Below, piece by piece: positions 8,007 to 16,373 of a DNA stretch of 55,416 bases. This DNA is from Promethearchaeota archaeon. Its GTDB lineage: Archaea; Asgardarchaeota; Lokiarchaeia; Sigyniarchaeales; Promethearchaeaceae. A model generated the notes under the pieces. The model worked only from the letters and a program-made list of their open reading frames with translations. It searched no databases and was not told the DNA's origin. Position 1 is the first letter of the stretch. The number at the start of each line of letters is the position of its first letter. Made by a program: the position numbers and the translations under genes. The stretch is taken from assembly GCA_018238965.1 (NCBI GenBank), contig JABCSI010000001.1:1-55416 (forward strand), given 5' to 3'.

Positions 8007-8318
8007 GTTTTTGGTTTCCTTATGATTTTGGTTTAATTATGAGTATGGTAAATTAGATGATGAAGTGAAAATAATGATGAATTAATAAAATTCTGGGAAT
8101 TTTTTATTATGATTATATATTTATCAATTCAGCTTAAGTATTTAAAAATTGTAGAAAACCCTTCCGCAGATTAAGGAAAAAAATTATAATTATTCCCAAA
8201 TCGAGCAAAAAACACGAAAAATGGCTTCAAAAAAAAGGGGAAAAATTAGAAAATCATGCAAAAATACCATGTGAAATTGGAAAAATAATTGGAAAAATTC
8301 CCACCTAAGATGTTGATC
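8007..8318. other. Intergenic region between TFB and the parvulin gene
   Basis: These 312 bases are very AT-rich and hold no credible gene or RNA fold. Both neighbours are read on the minus strand, so the stretch contains the TFB promoter (TATA-like runs near 8111-8120 and 8149-8156) and the 3' end of the parvulin transcript. T-rich runs on the minus strand just after the parvulin stop could act as a simple archaeal terminator. Confidence 0.4.
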
Positions 8319-8627
8319 TTATTTGGTACGCTTGATGATATGATAGCCGAATTTGCTTTTTACGGGCTCGGAGATCTGGTTAACTTGAAGTTTAACACAA
8401 GCGTTCCAAAAAGCATCTACCATCATACCCTTACCAAATTCACCTAAATTTCCCCCTTTATTCCTACTGGTGCATTCAGAATATTTACGCGCCAATGCGG
8501 CAAAATTTCCACCTGATGCCAATTCATCTCGGATGTCTTGCGCCGCACCAAGCTTTTTAACTAATATGTGGCTTGCTTTCATCTTTCCCCCTTTTAGGGG
8601 CGCTCCACCGGTTTTAGATTTACCCAT
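8319..8627 (-). CDS. Parvulin-type peptidyl-prolyl cis-trans isomerase
   Basis: A 102-residue single-domain parvulin that speeds cis-trans isomerisation of peptidyl-proline bonds. Diagnostic stretches are KASHILVK, the FAALARKYSEC helix, GGNLGEFGKGMMVDAFWNA and the ending FGYHIIKRT. The lysine/glycine-rich N terminus (KSKTGGAPLKGGK) resembles the basic tail of Pin4/Par14-type eukaryotic parvulins. The start was placed at the ATG at 8627 because GTGAT lies just upstream and an extension to 8717 would overlap the HAD gene by 35 bases. No secretion signal is present, so it should be cytosolic. Confidence 0.92.
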   Translation of the reverse strand: MGKSKTGGAPLKGGKMKASHILVKKLGAAQDIRDELASGGNFAALARKYSECTSRNKGGNLGEFGKGMMVDAFWNACVKLQVNQISEPVKSKFGYHIIKRTK

Positions 8628-8682
8628 GATAATCACTAATGTTAATGCAAAATCCTTTTTCAAGTCTGGCTTATGAAGGAAA

Positions 8683-9405
8683 CTAAGTGTATTTTTCCAT
8701 AATGGGGAATAGATCATGCAAATTATTGAGGTGGTAATCGGGTTTTACCGAATACTTTTTCTTGGTCAAATTGGGATCATATTTTGTTCCCCGGTGAATC
8801 AAAACCGTAATAATACCCACCTCCTTGGCAGGAATGATATCATTGTCTATCCGATCACCTATATACATAACCTCATGGGGTTGTAAGCCTTGGTGGGCCA
8901 AAAAGAGTTCGAAGAGAAAGGAATTGGGTTTTCGGGCAGCCACTTCATCCGATATGATAATTTCATCAACCAGGTTTTCAAGTTTCAACCTGAGAATTTT
9001 TTCATATTGTTTCTTCGGAGATCCGTCTGTGATGATGGCAGTTTTTATCCCTTGTTCCCTCAAACGCTCCAATGTTTTAATAACATCCTTAAAGGGGTGA
9101 AAATGCTTCACTTTTTCTCTGTGATACCCCATGATCCCGGCAGCAACGAATTTATTCAAGTTATATTTGGGATCCAATTGAATTTTGGGGTCATTTTGTA
9201 AACGTAAAATCAAATTATCCAAATGATTCTCGCTATTGCTCCCAAATTCTTGAACAATTTCATGTAAAACCTTAATGGCATAATCTTCTGGAACAGGAAG
9301 GCCGTATTCAATCATCATTTGAACGGAAGCGATACGGGCTTTTTCAACTAAAAGAGTACCATTGAAGAGGGTGTCGTCTAAATCGAAAGCTATGCAACGA
9401 ATCAT
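8683..9405 (-). CDS. HAD-superfamily hydrolase
   Basis: A 240-residue haloacid dehalogenase-type phosphatase. Motif I is DLDDTLFNG (nucleophile Asp8, acid Asp10), motif II is AIITDGS near residue 121, the motif III lysine is in EVAARKPNSFLFEL, and motif IV is YIGDRIDNDIIPA. A helical C1 cap lies between motifs I and II. The substrate cannot be told from sequence. AGGT precedes the ATG. It lies 55 bases upstream of the parvulin gene on the same strand and may share its transcript. Confidence 0.93.
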   Translation of the reverse strand: MIRCIAFDLDDTLFNGTLLVEKARIASVQMMIEYGLPVPEDYAIKVLHEIVQEFGSNSENHLDNLILRLQNDPKIQLDPKYNLNKFVAAGIMGYHREKVKHFHPFKDVIKTLERLREQGIKTAIITDGSPKKQYEKILRLKLENLVDEIIISDEVAARKPNSFLFELFLAHQGLQPHEVMYIGDRIDNDIIPAKEVGIITVLIHRGTKYDPNLTKKKYSVKPDYHLNNLHDLFPIMEKYT

Positions 9406-9487
9406 GGGAAAGACCTACTGGAGTTGATAATATTTAGAAGAATAACGAATGGAAGGGTAATGATGAAATAGTAATGATGAACGGAGG

Positions 9488-10654
9488 TTACTCAGAATTG
9501 GTCTCCTCGTCTTCGGAAGTGATACGTCGGTAGGAATATGCTTGGGCAATATAACCTTTGGTTTCCTTGGGTAATAATCGTTTAAGGTATTCTGGAAAAC
9601 TTGCAGTCAACATCACGTCGGATACGAGCAGAAAGAGGTGCTCCCCCGCATAAGAAAAATCCTGTATAATATTCATCTTTCCCAAGAGTTCCAAATTATT
9701 CAAAAGATTTTTGGATGAATTCTCCGAATAAAGGGCTAAAATTTTATCTTTTGGCAAAGGACCATCCCGTAATTTGGTAATAACATTATAGAGTTTCGGA
9801 TCGTCAAAGATTTTAAATAATGCCAGCGAATCCTCCGAATTGGGCTCGTATTCTTCGAAGATATCCCGGACTGCGTTGATATATAGTTCGGTCAAATCTG
9901 CCGTTTCAGGAGAAAATTCCTCCATTTCAATAATGCAATCCGGGGGAACACGCATGATAAACACTTCCTTCACTAAAAGGACATAGGTATCCTGACCGAT
10001 GGAATTGATAAAAATGAATTTTTCCTGTTCCAATTCCTGCAAAATTTTATCAAGATCGTAGGTGGCAAAATGTATATCAAACCATTTTTCCAAATCCTCC
10101 TTAGCCATAGGGCCCTTTGATATTTTCTTTATTACATTGAAAATCTCAGGCTTGCTCATAACCGAAGCCCACTTTTCCTCTTCTGTGCGCTCCCGCAGCT
10201 CCTCTACCCCCATCCAATACAGCTCCTTCAACCAAATTCGAATATCGGAACTAAAGGATTTGATATCGGAAAAATCCTCTTCAGACACTTGTGCGTCTTC
10301 TGTGGTATAAAATGCTTTGAACAAATTGGTTTGTCTTTTGAGTTTCTGAGCAAAATTGCTGGTAGCCTTTTTCAATAGGGCTTCGATCATTTGGGTTGGT
10401 GTTTTGTCGATAACAAAAGAAATCATCAACATTTCCTTATTTCCCCGCGCCCAGTCGCTGTTAATTTCGAAATAAAAATTCATCGAAGCGAGTTTGCCAA
10501 ATTTGTGAGTGAAAAATCCCTCTTCATAAATCTGATCCATGAACTCTGCCAATCGGGCCTTTTCCTCCTCGACCAATATCTCTTCGGGGAAAGTATAATA
10601 GACTATGGGTCCGATCTTCCGATGGAAATACGAAATAGCGACAGCTGCTTGCAT
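9488..10654 (-). CDS. Longin-like domain protein with two winged-helix domains
   Basis: A 388-residue protein with an unusual layout. Residues 1-115 look like a longin/uDENN-type alpha-beta domain (AVAISYFHRKIGPIVYYTFPEEIL, ASMNFYFEINSDWARGN, MLMISFVIDKT). Two similar winged-helix units follow: EIFNVIKKISKGPMAKEDLEKW...ELEQEKFIFINS near residues 170-250, and KLYNVITKLRDGPLPKDKILALY...LELLGKMNIIQDF near residues 285-370. Longin domains normally serve membrane trafficking GTPases, and winged helices serve DNA or protein binding (as in ESCRT-II). Which applies here is not shown. No membrane segment is visible. Confidence 0.75.
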   Translation of the reverse strand: MQAAVAISYFHRKIGPIVYYTFPEEILVEEEKARLAEFMDQIYEEGFFTHKFGKLASMNFYFEINSDWARGNKEMLMISFVIDKTPTQMIEALLKKATSNFAQKLKRQTNLFKAFYTTEDAQVSEEDFSDIKSFSSDIRIWLKELYWMGVEELRERTEEEKWASVMSKPEIFNVIKKISKGPMAKEDLEKWFDIHFATYDLDKILQELEQEKFIFINSIGQDTYVLLVKEVFIMRVPPDCIIEMEEFSPETADLTELYINAVRDIFEEYEPNSEDSLALFKIFDDPKLYNVITKLRDGPLPKDKILALYSENSSKNLLNNLELLGKMNIIQDFSYAGEHLFLLVSDVMLTASFPEYLKRLLPKETKGYIAQAYSYRRITSEDEETNSE

Positions 10655-10805
10655 TTAAATTTAGATCTCCCTAATGATAATAGTATGGTAGAGCTTAAAA
10701 TATATATCGTCAAATAACCTTTGAAGCAAAGTAAAAAGAAAAAAATAAACAAAATCTCGATTATGGCTTGAAATCCATGCAGATTCGATATTATTCGCGA
10801 AAATT

Positions 10806-12014
10806 TTATGTGGTCCGCTTTCCCTCGATAAACTCCTTGACCCACTGTTTGGCCAAGACATCGGAAGCGGGTTGAATGTGGGGATGCTTAAAACTGAAGG
10901 AACTGATGGATTCTAGGCGCCCGGCAATCTTGCGATCTAGGGCTAACTTCATCACTCGAATGATGTCGCAGACAACACCTGCAGAATTTGGAGAATCCTC
11001 TACTCTTAATTTCATATCGGCAATCAATGGAAGACCACCAAAGGTGACTCCTTCCATGCGAATGTAACAGATTTTTTTATCTTTGAGAAAGGGCACATAA
11101 TCCGAAGGTCCGATACGACAATCAATGTCATAGGGGAGCACGCTGGTGACTGCACTGGTTTTAGATTTACGCTTGGTTGTCAACCTATTTTCCATTTTCA
11201 TGTTTTCAAAATCGGTATTTCCCCCAATATTGAGTTGATATGTATTTTTAATTATAACTCCCCGATCGAGGAACATTTTGGCAAGCACACGATGGGAAAT
11301 TGTGGCACCCACTTGACTTTTGATATCATCTCCGGCGCAAGGTAATCCCTTCCTCTCGAATTCAGCCACCCAATCGGTATCCCCTTCCACATGTTCACTC
11401 ACGATAAATTCGGGAATGGCATTAATGAAACCGCATCCTGCATCCAAAGCCGCTTGGGCGTATGCCCGAGATGCATTATAGGATCCCACCGGTAGAAAAT
11501 TAACCAGTATTTCCGCTTCGGAGTCTCGAAGCACCTGTGCCACATCACAAGTAGGCGTTTTGGTTGGATCGTAGCAAAAAAAACTATCCATCATATGGGG
11601 TGCGCACCCGTCTAGGATCGGCCCTGCTTGTACTATAACACCGAGGTGTGGCATATTATCATGTTCTACGATTGGTTGTACCACATTTGGAGGTTCATAC
11701 ATAGCATCGGCAACATCTTTACCTATTTTTCGACCATTAATCTCAAAAGCAGCCACGATTTCGATATCCCGGTATAGATATCCCCCAACACTGGGATTCA
11801 TCAAACCGTTAACATACGAATCTTCGGGACTGATATCTTTGTAATATTCAATTCCCATCACTAAAGCAGTAGCGCAATTCCCCAATCCTGCAATTGCTAC
11901 GCGGATTTTGCGGTCAGCATCGGATTTTTGGGCGGGTATACTATCACCAATGGTCATTTCCGAATGTTCGGCCACTTTATCTACAATTGTTTTTTCCTCA
12001 ACCATGATTCTCAT
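10806..12014 (-). CDS. ino1: Inositol-3-phosphate synthase
   Basis: This NAD-dependent enzyme isomerises glucose 6-phosphate to inositol 3-phosphate (formerly inositol-1-phosphate), the precursor of phosphatidylinositol-type archaeal lipids. The 402-residue protein has the Rossmann motif VAIAGLGNCATALVMGIEYY near residue 40, the central LVNFLPVGSYNASRAYAQAALDAGCGFINA region, and DDIKSQVGATISHRVLAKMFLDRG followed by NIGGNTDFENM, which carries catalytic lysine-region residues. Length fits the archaeal/actinobacterial form, shorter than the eukaryotic one. Two ATG starts (12014 and 12005) are equally possible. Confidence 0.95.
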   Translation of the reverse strand: MRIMVEEKTIVDKVAEHSEMTIGDSIPAQKSDADRKIRVAIAGLGNCATALVMGIEYYKDISPEDSYVNGLMNPSVGGYLYRDIEIVAAFEINGRKIGKDVADAMYEPPNVVQPIVEHDNMPHLGVIVQAGPILDGCAPHMMDSFFCYDPTKTPTCDVAQVLRDSEAEILVNFLPVGSYNASRAYAQAALDAGCGFINAIPEFIVSEHVEGDTDWVAEFERKGLPCAGDDIKSQVGATISHRVLAKMFLDRGVIIKNTYQLNIGGNTDFENMKMENRLTTKRKSKTSAVTSVLPYDIDCRIGPSDYVPFLKDKKICYIRMEGVTFGGLPLIADMKLRVEDSPNSAGVVCDIIRVMKLALDRKIAGRLESISSFSFKHPHIQPASDVLAKQWVKEFIEGKRTT

Positions 12015-12125
12015 TCCAATATTTTAGCCGATTAAAAATAAAACTTATTTAATATTCAATCCTAAAATAGGATCAAAATAGGATCTAATTTTAAAACTCT
12101 CTTACTTAGAATATTATCATATACC

Positions 12126-12593
12126 ATGCATCGTGATCCCCAAAGTCGCCTCAAGCTTTACATCCCGTGTGCAAAATTTGCATTATGGGAAAGAACACTC
12201 CCTGAGATACATCCAAATTCCAATTTTTTTACGAATTTTAATCAATGGGTTCGAGATTCCATCCAAACACTCCCGAATCCAGGAGATATTCCGCTTTATC
12301 CGCCTGTGCAAAAAACACCTATCGAAGGAGAATTACATGATGAAAAAAAAATAAAGAAAAATATTGAAAAATCTCTTTGGATTGCCACCAATGTGAAGAA
12401 TGCCCTTAAAATCAAGAGAGGACATCTTAGTTTAAATGCTTACGTTATTTCAATTTTGGATCTGGCTGTTTTTGAGCACTCGAGCTATGATACCGTGTTA
12501 AATCAAGTAATTAATTTGCGGATGGTTGTCCAAAAACTCGAAGCCCGCCTGTTTAAAATACAAGACGAAATCAGGCTAAAGTATGAAAAATAG
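12126..12593 (+). CDS. Hypothetical protein, basic-helical C terminus
   Basis: A 155-residue protein that I do not recognise. The N-terminal half is proline-rich and probably partly extended (ERTLPEIHPNS, TLPNPGDIPLYPPVQKTP). The C-terminal half is helical, with a lysine-rich stretch and a final amphipathic coil (VINLRMVVQKLEARLFKIQDEIRLKYEK) suited to dimerisation. It is divergent from the inositol-phosphate synthase gene, with 111 bases between starts. No signal peptide, cysteine motif or membrane segment is visible. Confidence 0.65.
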   Translation: MHRDPQSRLKLYIPCAKFALWERTLPEIHPNSNFFTNFNQWVRDSIQTLPNPGDIPLYPPVQKTPIEGELHDEKKIKKNIEKSLWIATNVKNALKIKRGHLSLNAYVISILDLAVFEHSSYDTVLNQVINLRMVVQKLEARLFKIQDEIRLKYEK

Positions 12594-12738
12594 AGAAAAT
12601 AGAGATATTATACTCTTCGGAATCAAGATTTCTCCATTTTCAGAAATGTTCTAGCAGAAAAGAAACAGTGGGACATACGAAACCCTTATATATTTTTTAG
12701 AACAAAGTGATTATCAGAACTCTTGGAGTTTTTTAAAA

Positions 12739-13464
12739 ATGATAACACCCTTAACTTTAGTTTTAGGAATTTCATCGCTCGTTTTATTAGCGCTTGGATA
12801 TACCTATGCGGTTCTTTTTATGGTAAAATATATTTACGTGAAAAAAATCCTCGTTCCCATTGTTGCCACAGTAGCATTTTGCACTGGATCTTTTTATCTG
12901 GGTCCGTCGGTAAGCTTTCTTAGCCTCGTTTTTACGGGAAATAACATCGCCCCAGCAACATATTACATCCTATCATATGTATGGCTGCCAATTGCTACTC
13001 TAAGTATTAATCTTATGGCTCTCACTGTTTTCAAGCCCAGCATGCGAAAGCCGGCTGTTATAATTTACGGCGCTATTTCTATTGTATTTTGGGTTCTGAT
13101 GTTTGGATTTACAGATCAACAATTTACTACGGAACCTGTAGGAACTGGCGAATTATTGGATGTAAGTCATTCGGGTGGTGCTTTGATAATAGTAGCAATA
13201 ACTTTATTGAGTGTTCTGATAATTGACGCTGGGGGATTCTTCATGCTTTCCCGAAAATTAAAACAAAGGGATTTTCCCAAAAAGGATGTTAGAAAAGCAG
13301 CCATGATAGGTTTGGGTTGGCTAATCTTCGTTGTCGTGGGAACTATGGATTCAATAGTTCCACCCCAGACAGTGGGGTTTGCTATCTCAATTCGAGTAAT
13401 CATGTTAGTAGCATTTAATTTAATATATCTCGGATTTTGGTCTAAGCCTGTTAAACTAGAATAG
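12739..13464 (+). CDS. Seven-helix integral membrane protein, unknown function
   Basis: A 241-residue polytopic membrane protein with seven predicted transmembrane segments near residues 5-28, 36-60, 73-97, 106-125, 146-168, 187-208 and 214-234, and almost no soluble tail. The layout resembles the seven-helix sensor modules joined to histidine kinases, but no kinase follows. No retinal-type lysine in a rhodopsin context is recognised. TTGGAG about ten bases before the ATG fits a ribosome binding site. It appears monocistronic. Confidence 0.75.
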   Translation: MITPLTLVLGISSLVLLALGYTYAVLFMVKYIYVKKILVPIVATVAFCTGSFYLGPSVSFLSLVFTGNNIAPATYYILSYVWLPIATLSINLMALTVFKPSMRKPAVIIYGAISIVFWVLMFGFTDQQFTTEPVGTGELLDVSHSGGALIIVAITLLSVLIIDAGGFFMLSRKLKQRDFPKKDVRKAAMIGLGWLIFVVVGTMDSIVPPQTVGFAISIRVIMLVAFNLIYLGFWSKPVKLE

Positions 13465-13609
13465 ATTCTTAAAATGAAGAAGAATCAGACCAGATAACTC
13501 GAAAACATTCAATATCTGAATTTTTTTGTTATTTAATTATTTTTACTTGATTTAATTTTATATTTCGAACTCTATTTATTGATTTGAGAACTCTATTTAT
13601 TTATTCAGA

Positions 13610-14155
13610 ATGAGAACTCTCGCAGATAAAGATAAATTAATCTATTTTGAAAGAAATTTTTTCACCCTGGATGGTCTTTGGATGGTTGAAACAGAGGAAA
13701 TTTTAGATTTTGAAACTGCTTTAAAGATAGATCTGGCTGTATGGAACCGCTTCTTGAAAATTGTTATTCGGCGGCTCACAAAATATCTAAACATAACCAC
13801 AAATACCATAGATGATATTGTAAATATTCTCACATTCCGCTGGGCTGCCGAAGGGTGGATTTATGAAATTCTAAATGAGACAAATGAGGAAACGGACAAA
13901 AATATAAGCAAAGAAGCTCGCAAAGAAACTATCATTCATATTATCAAATGCCCCTACAAAGAAGCCATGCAGAGAAACCCCGATCGTCATTCCCGCATTC
14001 CAAAAATATGTAAAAGGATGTGCTTGCCCTTTTATCAGAAAGTCGTGCAGGATTTCAATCCAGAAATTCAGTTAAACCGAACCAAATTTCAAGGATTAGG
14101 GAATAAAATCTGTGATTTCGTGTTTACAGAAAAAAGCAAAATACCGTTAAAATGA
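13610..14155 (+). CDS. DUF6125 / ATC-hydrolase-like protein
   Basis: A 181-residue protein resembling the family annotated as DUF6125 or L-2-amino-thiazoline-4-carboxylate hydrolase-like: an N-terminal FERNFFTLDGLWMVETEEILDF...ALKIDLAVWN, then a conserved cysteine in IIKCPYKEAMQR, and cysteines in ICKRMC and NKICDFVF near the C terminus. The substrate is unknown; the hydrolase label reflects distant similarity, not a demonstrated reaction. The stop overlaps a possible 31-codon reading frame in ATGA fashion. Confidence 0.65.
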   Translation: MRTLADKDKLIYFERNFFTLDGLWMVETEEILDFETALKIDLAVWNRFLKIVIRRLTKYLNITTNTIDDIVNILTFRWAAEGWIYEILNETNEETDKNISKEARKETIIHIIKCPYKEAMQRNPDRHSRIPKICKRMCLPFYQKVVQDFNPEIQLNRTKFQGLGNKICDFVFTEKSKIPLK

Positions 14156-14247
14156 TGAATATAAGGATGGGCTCAGAGTGGGGCGACAACATCATCGTGT
14201 TTTGCACTCTGCTTGTCATAGGATCATCATTGCCCGAATTTACTTAA
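14152..14247 (+). CDS. Possible 31-residue small membrane peptide
   Basis: A short frame starts at the ATG that overlaps the preceding stop codon (ATGA) and encodes a peptide with a hydrophobic core (NIIVFCTLLVIGSSLPEF) long enough to span a membrane. The same DNA contains an inverted repeat CAGAGTG/CACTCTG (14174-14180, 14205-14211), so it might instead be a structured RNA element. Evidence for translation is only the coupling-like overlap. Confidence 0.25.
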   Translation: MMNIRMGSEWGDNIIVFCTLLVIGSSLPEFT

Positions 14248-14313
14248 TTTGAGTGTAAGCGCTTATTTAGATTACTTTGTATAAGTGCATGGAATTTAAA
14301 AAACATAAGAAAA

Positions 14314-14610
14314 TTAGAAACATTCCTTGATGCATTTTAGGAATTCAAGACCGAGGGATGTAATTTTGAAATGATCAGTAGTGTGCTCTTCCAATAGTTT
14401 AAGATTCAAGAGCACGGGCATTCGACCTGTAATACACCCGTGTGGAACACCGGATAACATTTGGATCGATTCACTATTTTCTGCTCCACGCGCAACTGCA
14501 GTGAGCATGGCGACACCAAAATCTCCCAATAAATATTTGTAACTTCGTAATTCTTCCATCTCATTCTGCGTTGAGTGCAGAATTTCCTCGGAATTATCAG
14601 ACCCGGCCAT
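14314..14610 (-). CDS. Small winged-helix-like protein
   Basis: A 98-residue protein with a helix-turn-helix-like middle (AMLTAVARGAENSESIQMLSGVPHGCITGRMPVLLNLKLLEEH) followed by a strand-like wing (HFKITSLGLEFLKCI), the layout of small archaeal winged-helix regulators such as the MarR/ArsR relatives. The ATG at 14610 is preferred over a TTG at 14619. Targets are unknown. It lies downstream of the RNase P operon on the same strand, with an 80-base gap. Confidence 0.6.
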   Translation of the reverse strand: MAGSDNSEEILHSTQNEMEELRSYKYLLGDFGVAMLTAVARGAENSESIQMLSGVPHGCITGRMPVLLNLKLLEEHTTDHFKITSLGLEFLKCIKECF

Positions 14611-14690
14611 AATTTGCAACCATAGTTTTAAAATGCTTTAATAATCACAATGCATCATTTAAAAAAAATTTTATGAAAAATCCAAGAATT

Positions 14691-15164
14691 TCATTGTAAA
14701 TGATCTTGAAAAGTAATAATTTCTCCTACACACAAGGCTATATTCGGGAGTTGACTCAAATTATCTACGATTTGTCTGATAGGTTCTCTAGATTCAATAG
14801 TCTCATTTCGATGCCCTGTTGAAATATAATATTCCACCGAATATTGAAGGTTATGCTCACTTAGTCCCGTTGTGTGTATAATTTCGAATTTTTGAAGCAC
14901 TTGCGAAATTTTCCCAATTAAGTTGAGATCGGGTGATTTGAGCTCCAAATGAAGTTTGTAGATCCTATAGGTGGAAATTGGATAGCATGTTATACGTGAC
15001 AGGCGGGGATAGAGCGCATATATGCAGAGCATCGGGGAAGATTCCTCATACAATCGAGGTAACTCCGAAGAAACTAGAAGCGCATCGAATTCCCGATTTT
15101 CGAGGAGAAAACCATATGTTAAGGGAGTGATGGTTTTGGAAGAAGGGTAAATCTCCCGATTCAT
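14691..15164 (-). CDS. Hypothetical protein, last gene of the eL15/RNase P operon
   Basis: A 157-residue protein not recognised. The middle (YRIYKLHLELKSPDLNLIGKISQVLQKFEIIHTTGLSEHNLQYSVEYYI, residues about 68-115) has the beta-alpha-beta-beta rhythm of an ACT-like domain, and the C terminus could be a second partial unit. It begins 21 bases after the stop of rnp2 on the same strand, so it is probably co-transcribed with the RNase P proteins. In other archaea a proteasome gene often follows here; this is not one. Confidence 0.6.
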   Translation of the reverse strand: MNREIYPSSKTITPLTYGFLLENREFDALLVSSELPRLYEESSPMLCIYALYPRLSRITCYPISTYRIYKLHLELKSPDLNLIGKISQVLQKFEIIHTTGLSEHNLQYSVEYYISTGHRNETIESREPIRQIVDNLSQLPNIALCVGEIITFQDHLQ

Positions 15165-15185
15165 AATACTATATCCGAAATGAAG

Positions 15186-15554
15186 CTATTTAAAATCACG
15201 TTTGGGAGGTTCCGTTTTAAAAAACTCTCGCCATCGCTTGAGGGTTTTTTTGACAGTTCCGGATGTTTTCCGTGAGTGAAAAATAACAGGAACCCCCTCG
15301 AGTTTGCGAATAAAGGCCATACTGGCAATAAGTTCTAGTTTAGAAACATTATCGACACGGATGATTCCAATCCGATGCATGGAATCCCATCGAATCATCC
15401 ATAGTCCCGCGTTAAAGGTTTTCTTTTGGCCAAATAAGGTGAACAAGGAATCCCACAGTGCTTTCATGATCAGTTCTTGTGAAATTTCCATTGCAGGGGC
15501 CTTAGGGGGCAAGATAATTTCAAAAAGGATGTAACGTTGCCTGATATTTTTCAT
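15186..15554 (-). CDS. rnp2: RNase P protein component 2 (Pop5)
   Basis: A 122-residue Pop5 homologue, which pairs with Rpp30 to activate the catalytic domain of RNase P RNA in 5' maturation of pre-tRNA. Diagnostic features are the opening RQRYILFEI, the helix LIMKALWDSLFTLFGQ, and the strand pair GLWMIRWD...RIGIIRVDN with SKLELIASMAFI. Its ATG overlaps the rnp3 stop by four bases, matching translational coupling of an obligate pair. The C-terminal tail is Lys/Arg-rich and probably contacts RNA. Confidence 0.92.
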   Translation of the reverse strand: MKNIRQRYILFEIILPPKAPAMEISQELIMKALWDSLFTLFGQKKTFNAGLWMIRWDSMHRIGIIRVDNVSKLELIASMAFIRKLEGVPVIFHSRKTSGTVKKTLKRWREFFKTEPPKRDFK

Positions 15555-16354
15555 TCCTTTTCCTCCTTATCTTTACGATCCACAATTTCTATGCCAGGTT
15601 CAATGAATAAATGCTGATCTCGTTTCAAAAACAATAGAGCAAGTTGTTCCGTATGATCCCTCACCATCATTTTTACGTGTTTTTCAGGAAGCCCCAATAA
15701 AGACGTTAGAACAGCACTAATTTCCCGAGGTCCACTCAGACTCCACAGATGTTTCTCAGAACGCGTATGCCCTGATCCAAATATATAACGATGGGAGAAA
15801 GGTTTTGCTTGTTTGAACATTTTGAAATAATTACGCAGTAAACGGGTGCGTTTATTTCCATAACTTGTAAGTAGTTCCCCAAAGTGGAGATCTATATAAA
15901 TTCTGTTCTGTTTAATTAAAGAATAAATTCCTTTACTGAGATCCTTAAAATACCCCATTGAAGGAAGAGAAATCATATCCACACGCCCGTCCCGAGCAGC
16001 CACCTCTAAAATCGTTTTATCGGTAGATTGTACCGCAATTATACATCTTCTTCCAACCCATTTTGCCAAATCTGATTTCAAAACGTGGGCATTTTTGGGT
16101 TCGAGGGTGATCCGGGGGAAAACTATCAAGGGAGATAACTCAGACCGATAATGGGTAATACTATTAATACTCAATGGAAAGGTCAACCGGGGTCGCTTTT
16201 TCGAAAAATAACCAGAATCCAGAAAGGCGCGATATTCCTTATCGGTGGAAAAGTCAACGAATGCGCCCTGATAACCGCATTTAAAGGTTAGATCTACAAG
16301 GTTCCGAAATTTATTTTCATCGGCATCCCATGGGATGCAACTATTGAAATACAT
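15551..16354 (-). CDS. rnp3: RNase P protein component 3 (Rpp30)
   Basis: A 267-residue TIM-barrel protein of RNase P. Recognisable parts are GYQGAFVDFS, LEPKNAHVLKSDLAKWVGRRCIIAVQS, the strand DMISLPS, YIDLHFGELL, and the late SGHTRSEKHLWSLSGPREISAVLTSLLGLPEKHV. The start at 16354 is chosen because AAGGAGA lies just upstream; a TTG at 16372 would swallow that site. Its 3' end overlaps rnp2 by four bases. The C-terminal tail is highly charged. Confidence 0.92.
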   Translation of the reverse strand: MYFNSCIPWDADENKFRNLVDLTFKCGYQGAFVDFSTDKEYRAFLDSGYFSKKRPRLTFPLSINSITHYRSELSPLIVFPRITLEPKNAHVLKSDLAKWVGRRCIIAVQSTDKTILEVAARDGRVDMISLPSMGYFKDLSKGIYSLIKQNRIYIDLHFGELLTSYGNKRTRLLRNYFKMFKQAKPFSHRYIFGSGHTRSEKHLWSLSGPREISAVLTSLLGLPEKHVKMMVRDHTEQLALLFLKRDQHLFIEPGIEIVDRKDKEEKE

Positions 16355-16373
16355 GGTGTCTCTCTCCTTCAAA

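Noticed and set aside
8628-8717. N-terminal extension of the parvulin
   Set aside because: It would overlap the HAD gene by 35 bases and adds 30 residues unlike parvulins; a ribosome binding site supports the ATG at 8627.
9451-9480. ATGATGA motifs as C/D-box guide RNA elements
   Set aside because: Two C-box-like motifs occur, but no matching CTGA D box lies at a suitable distance.
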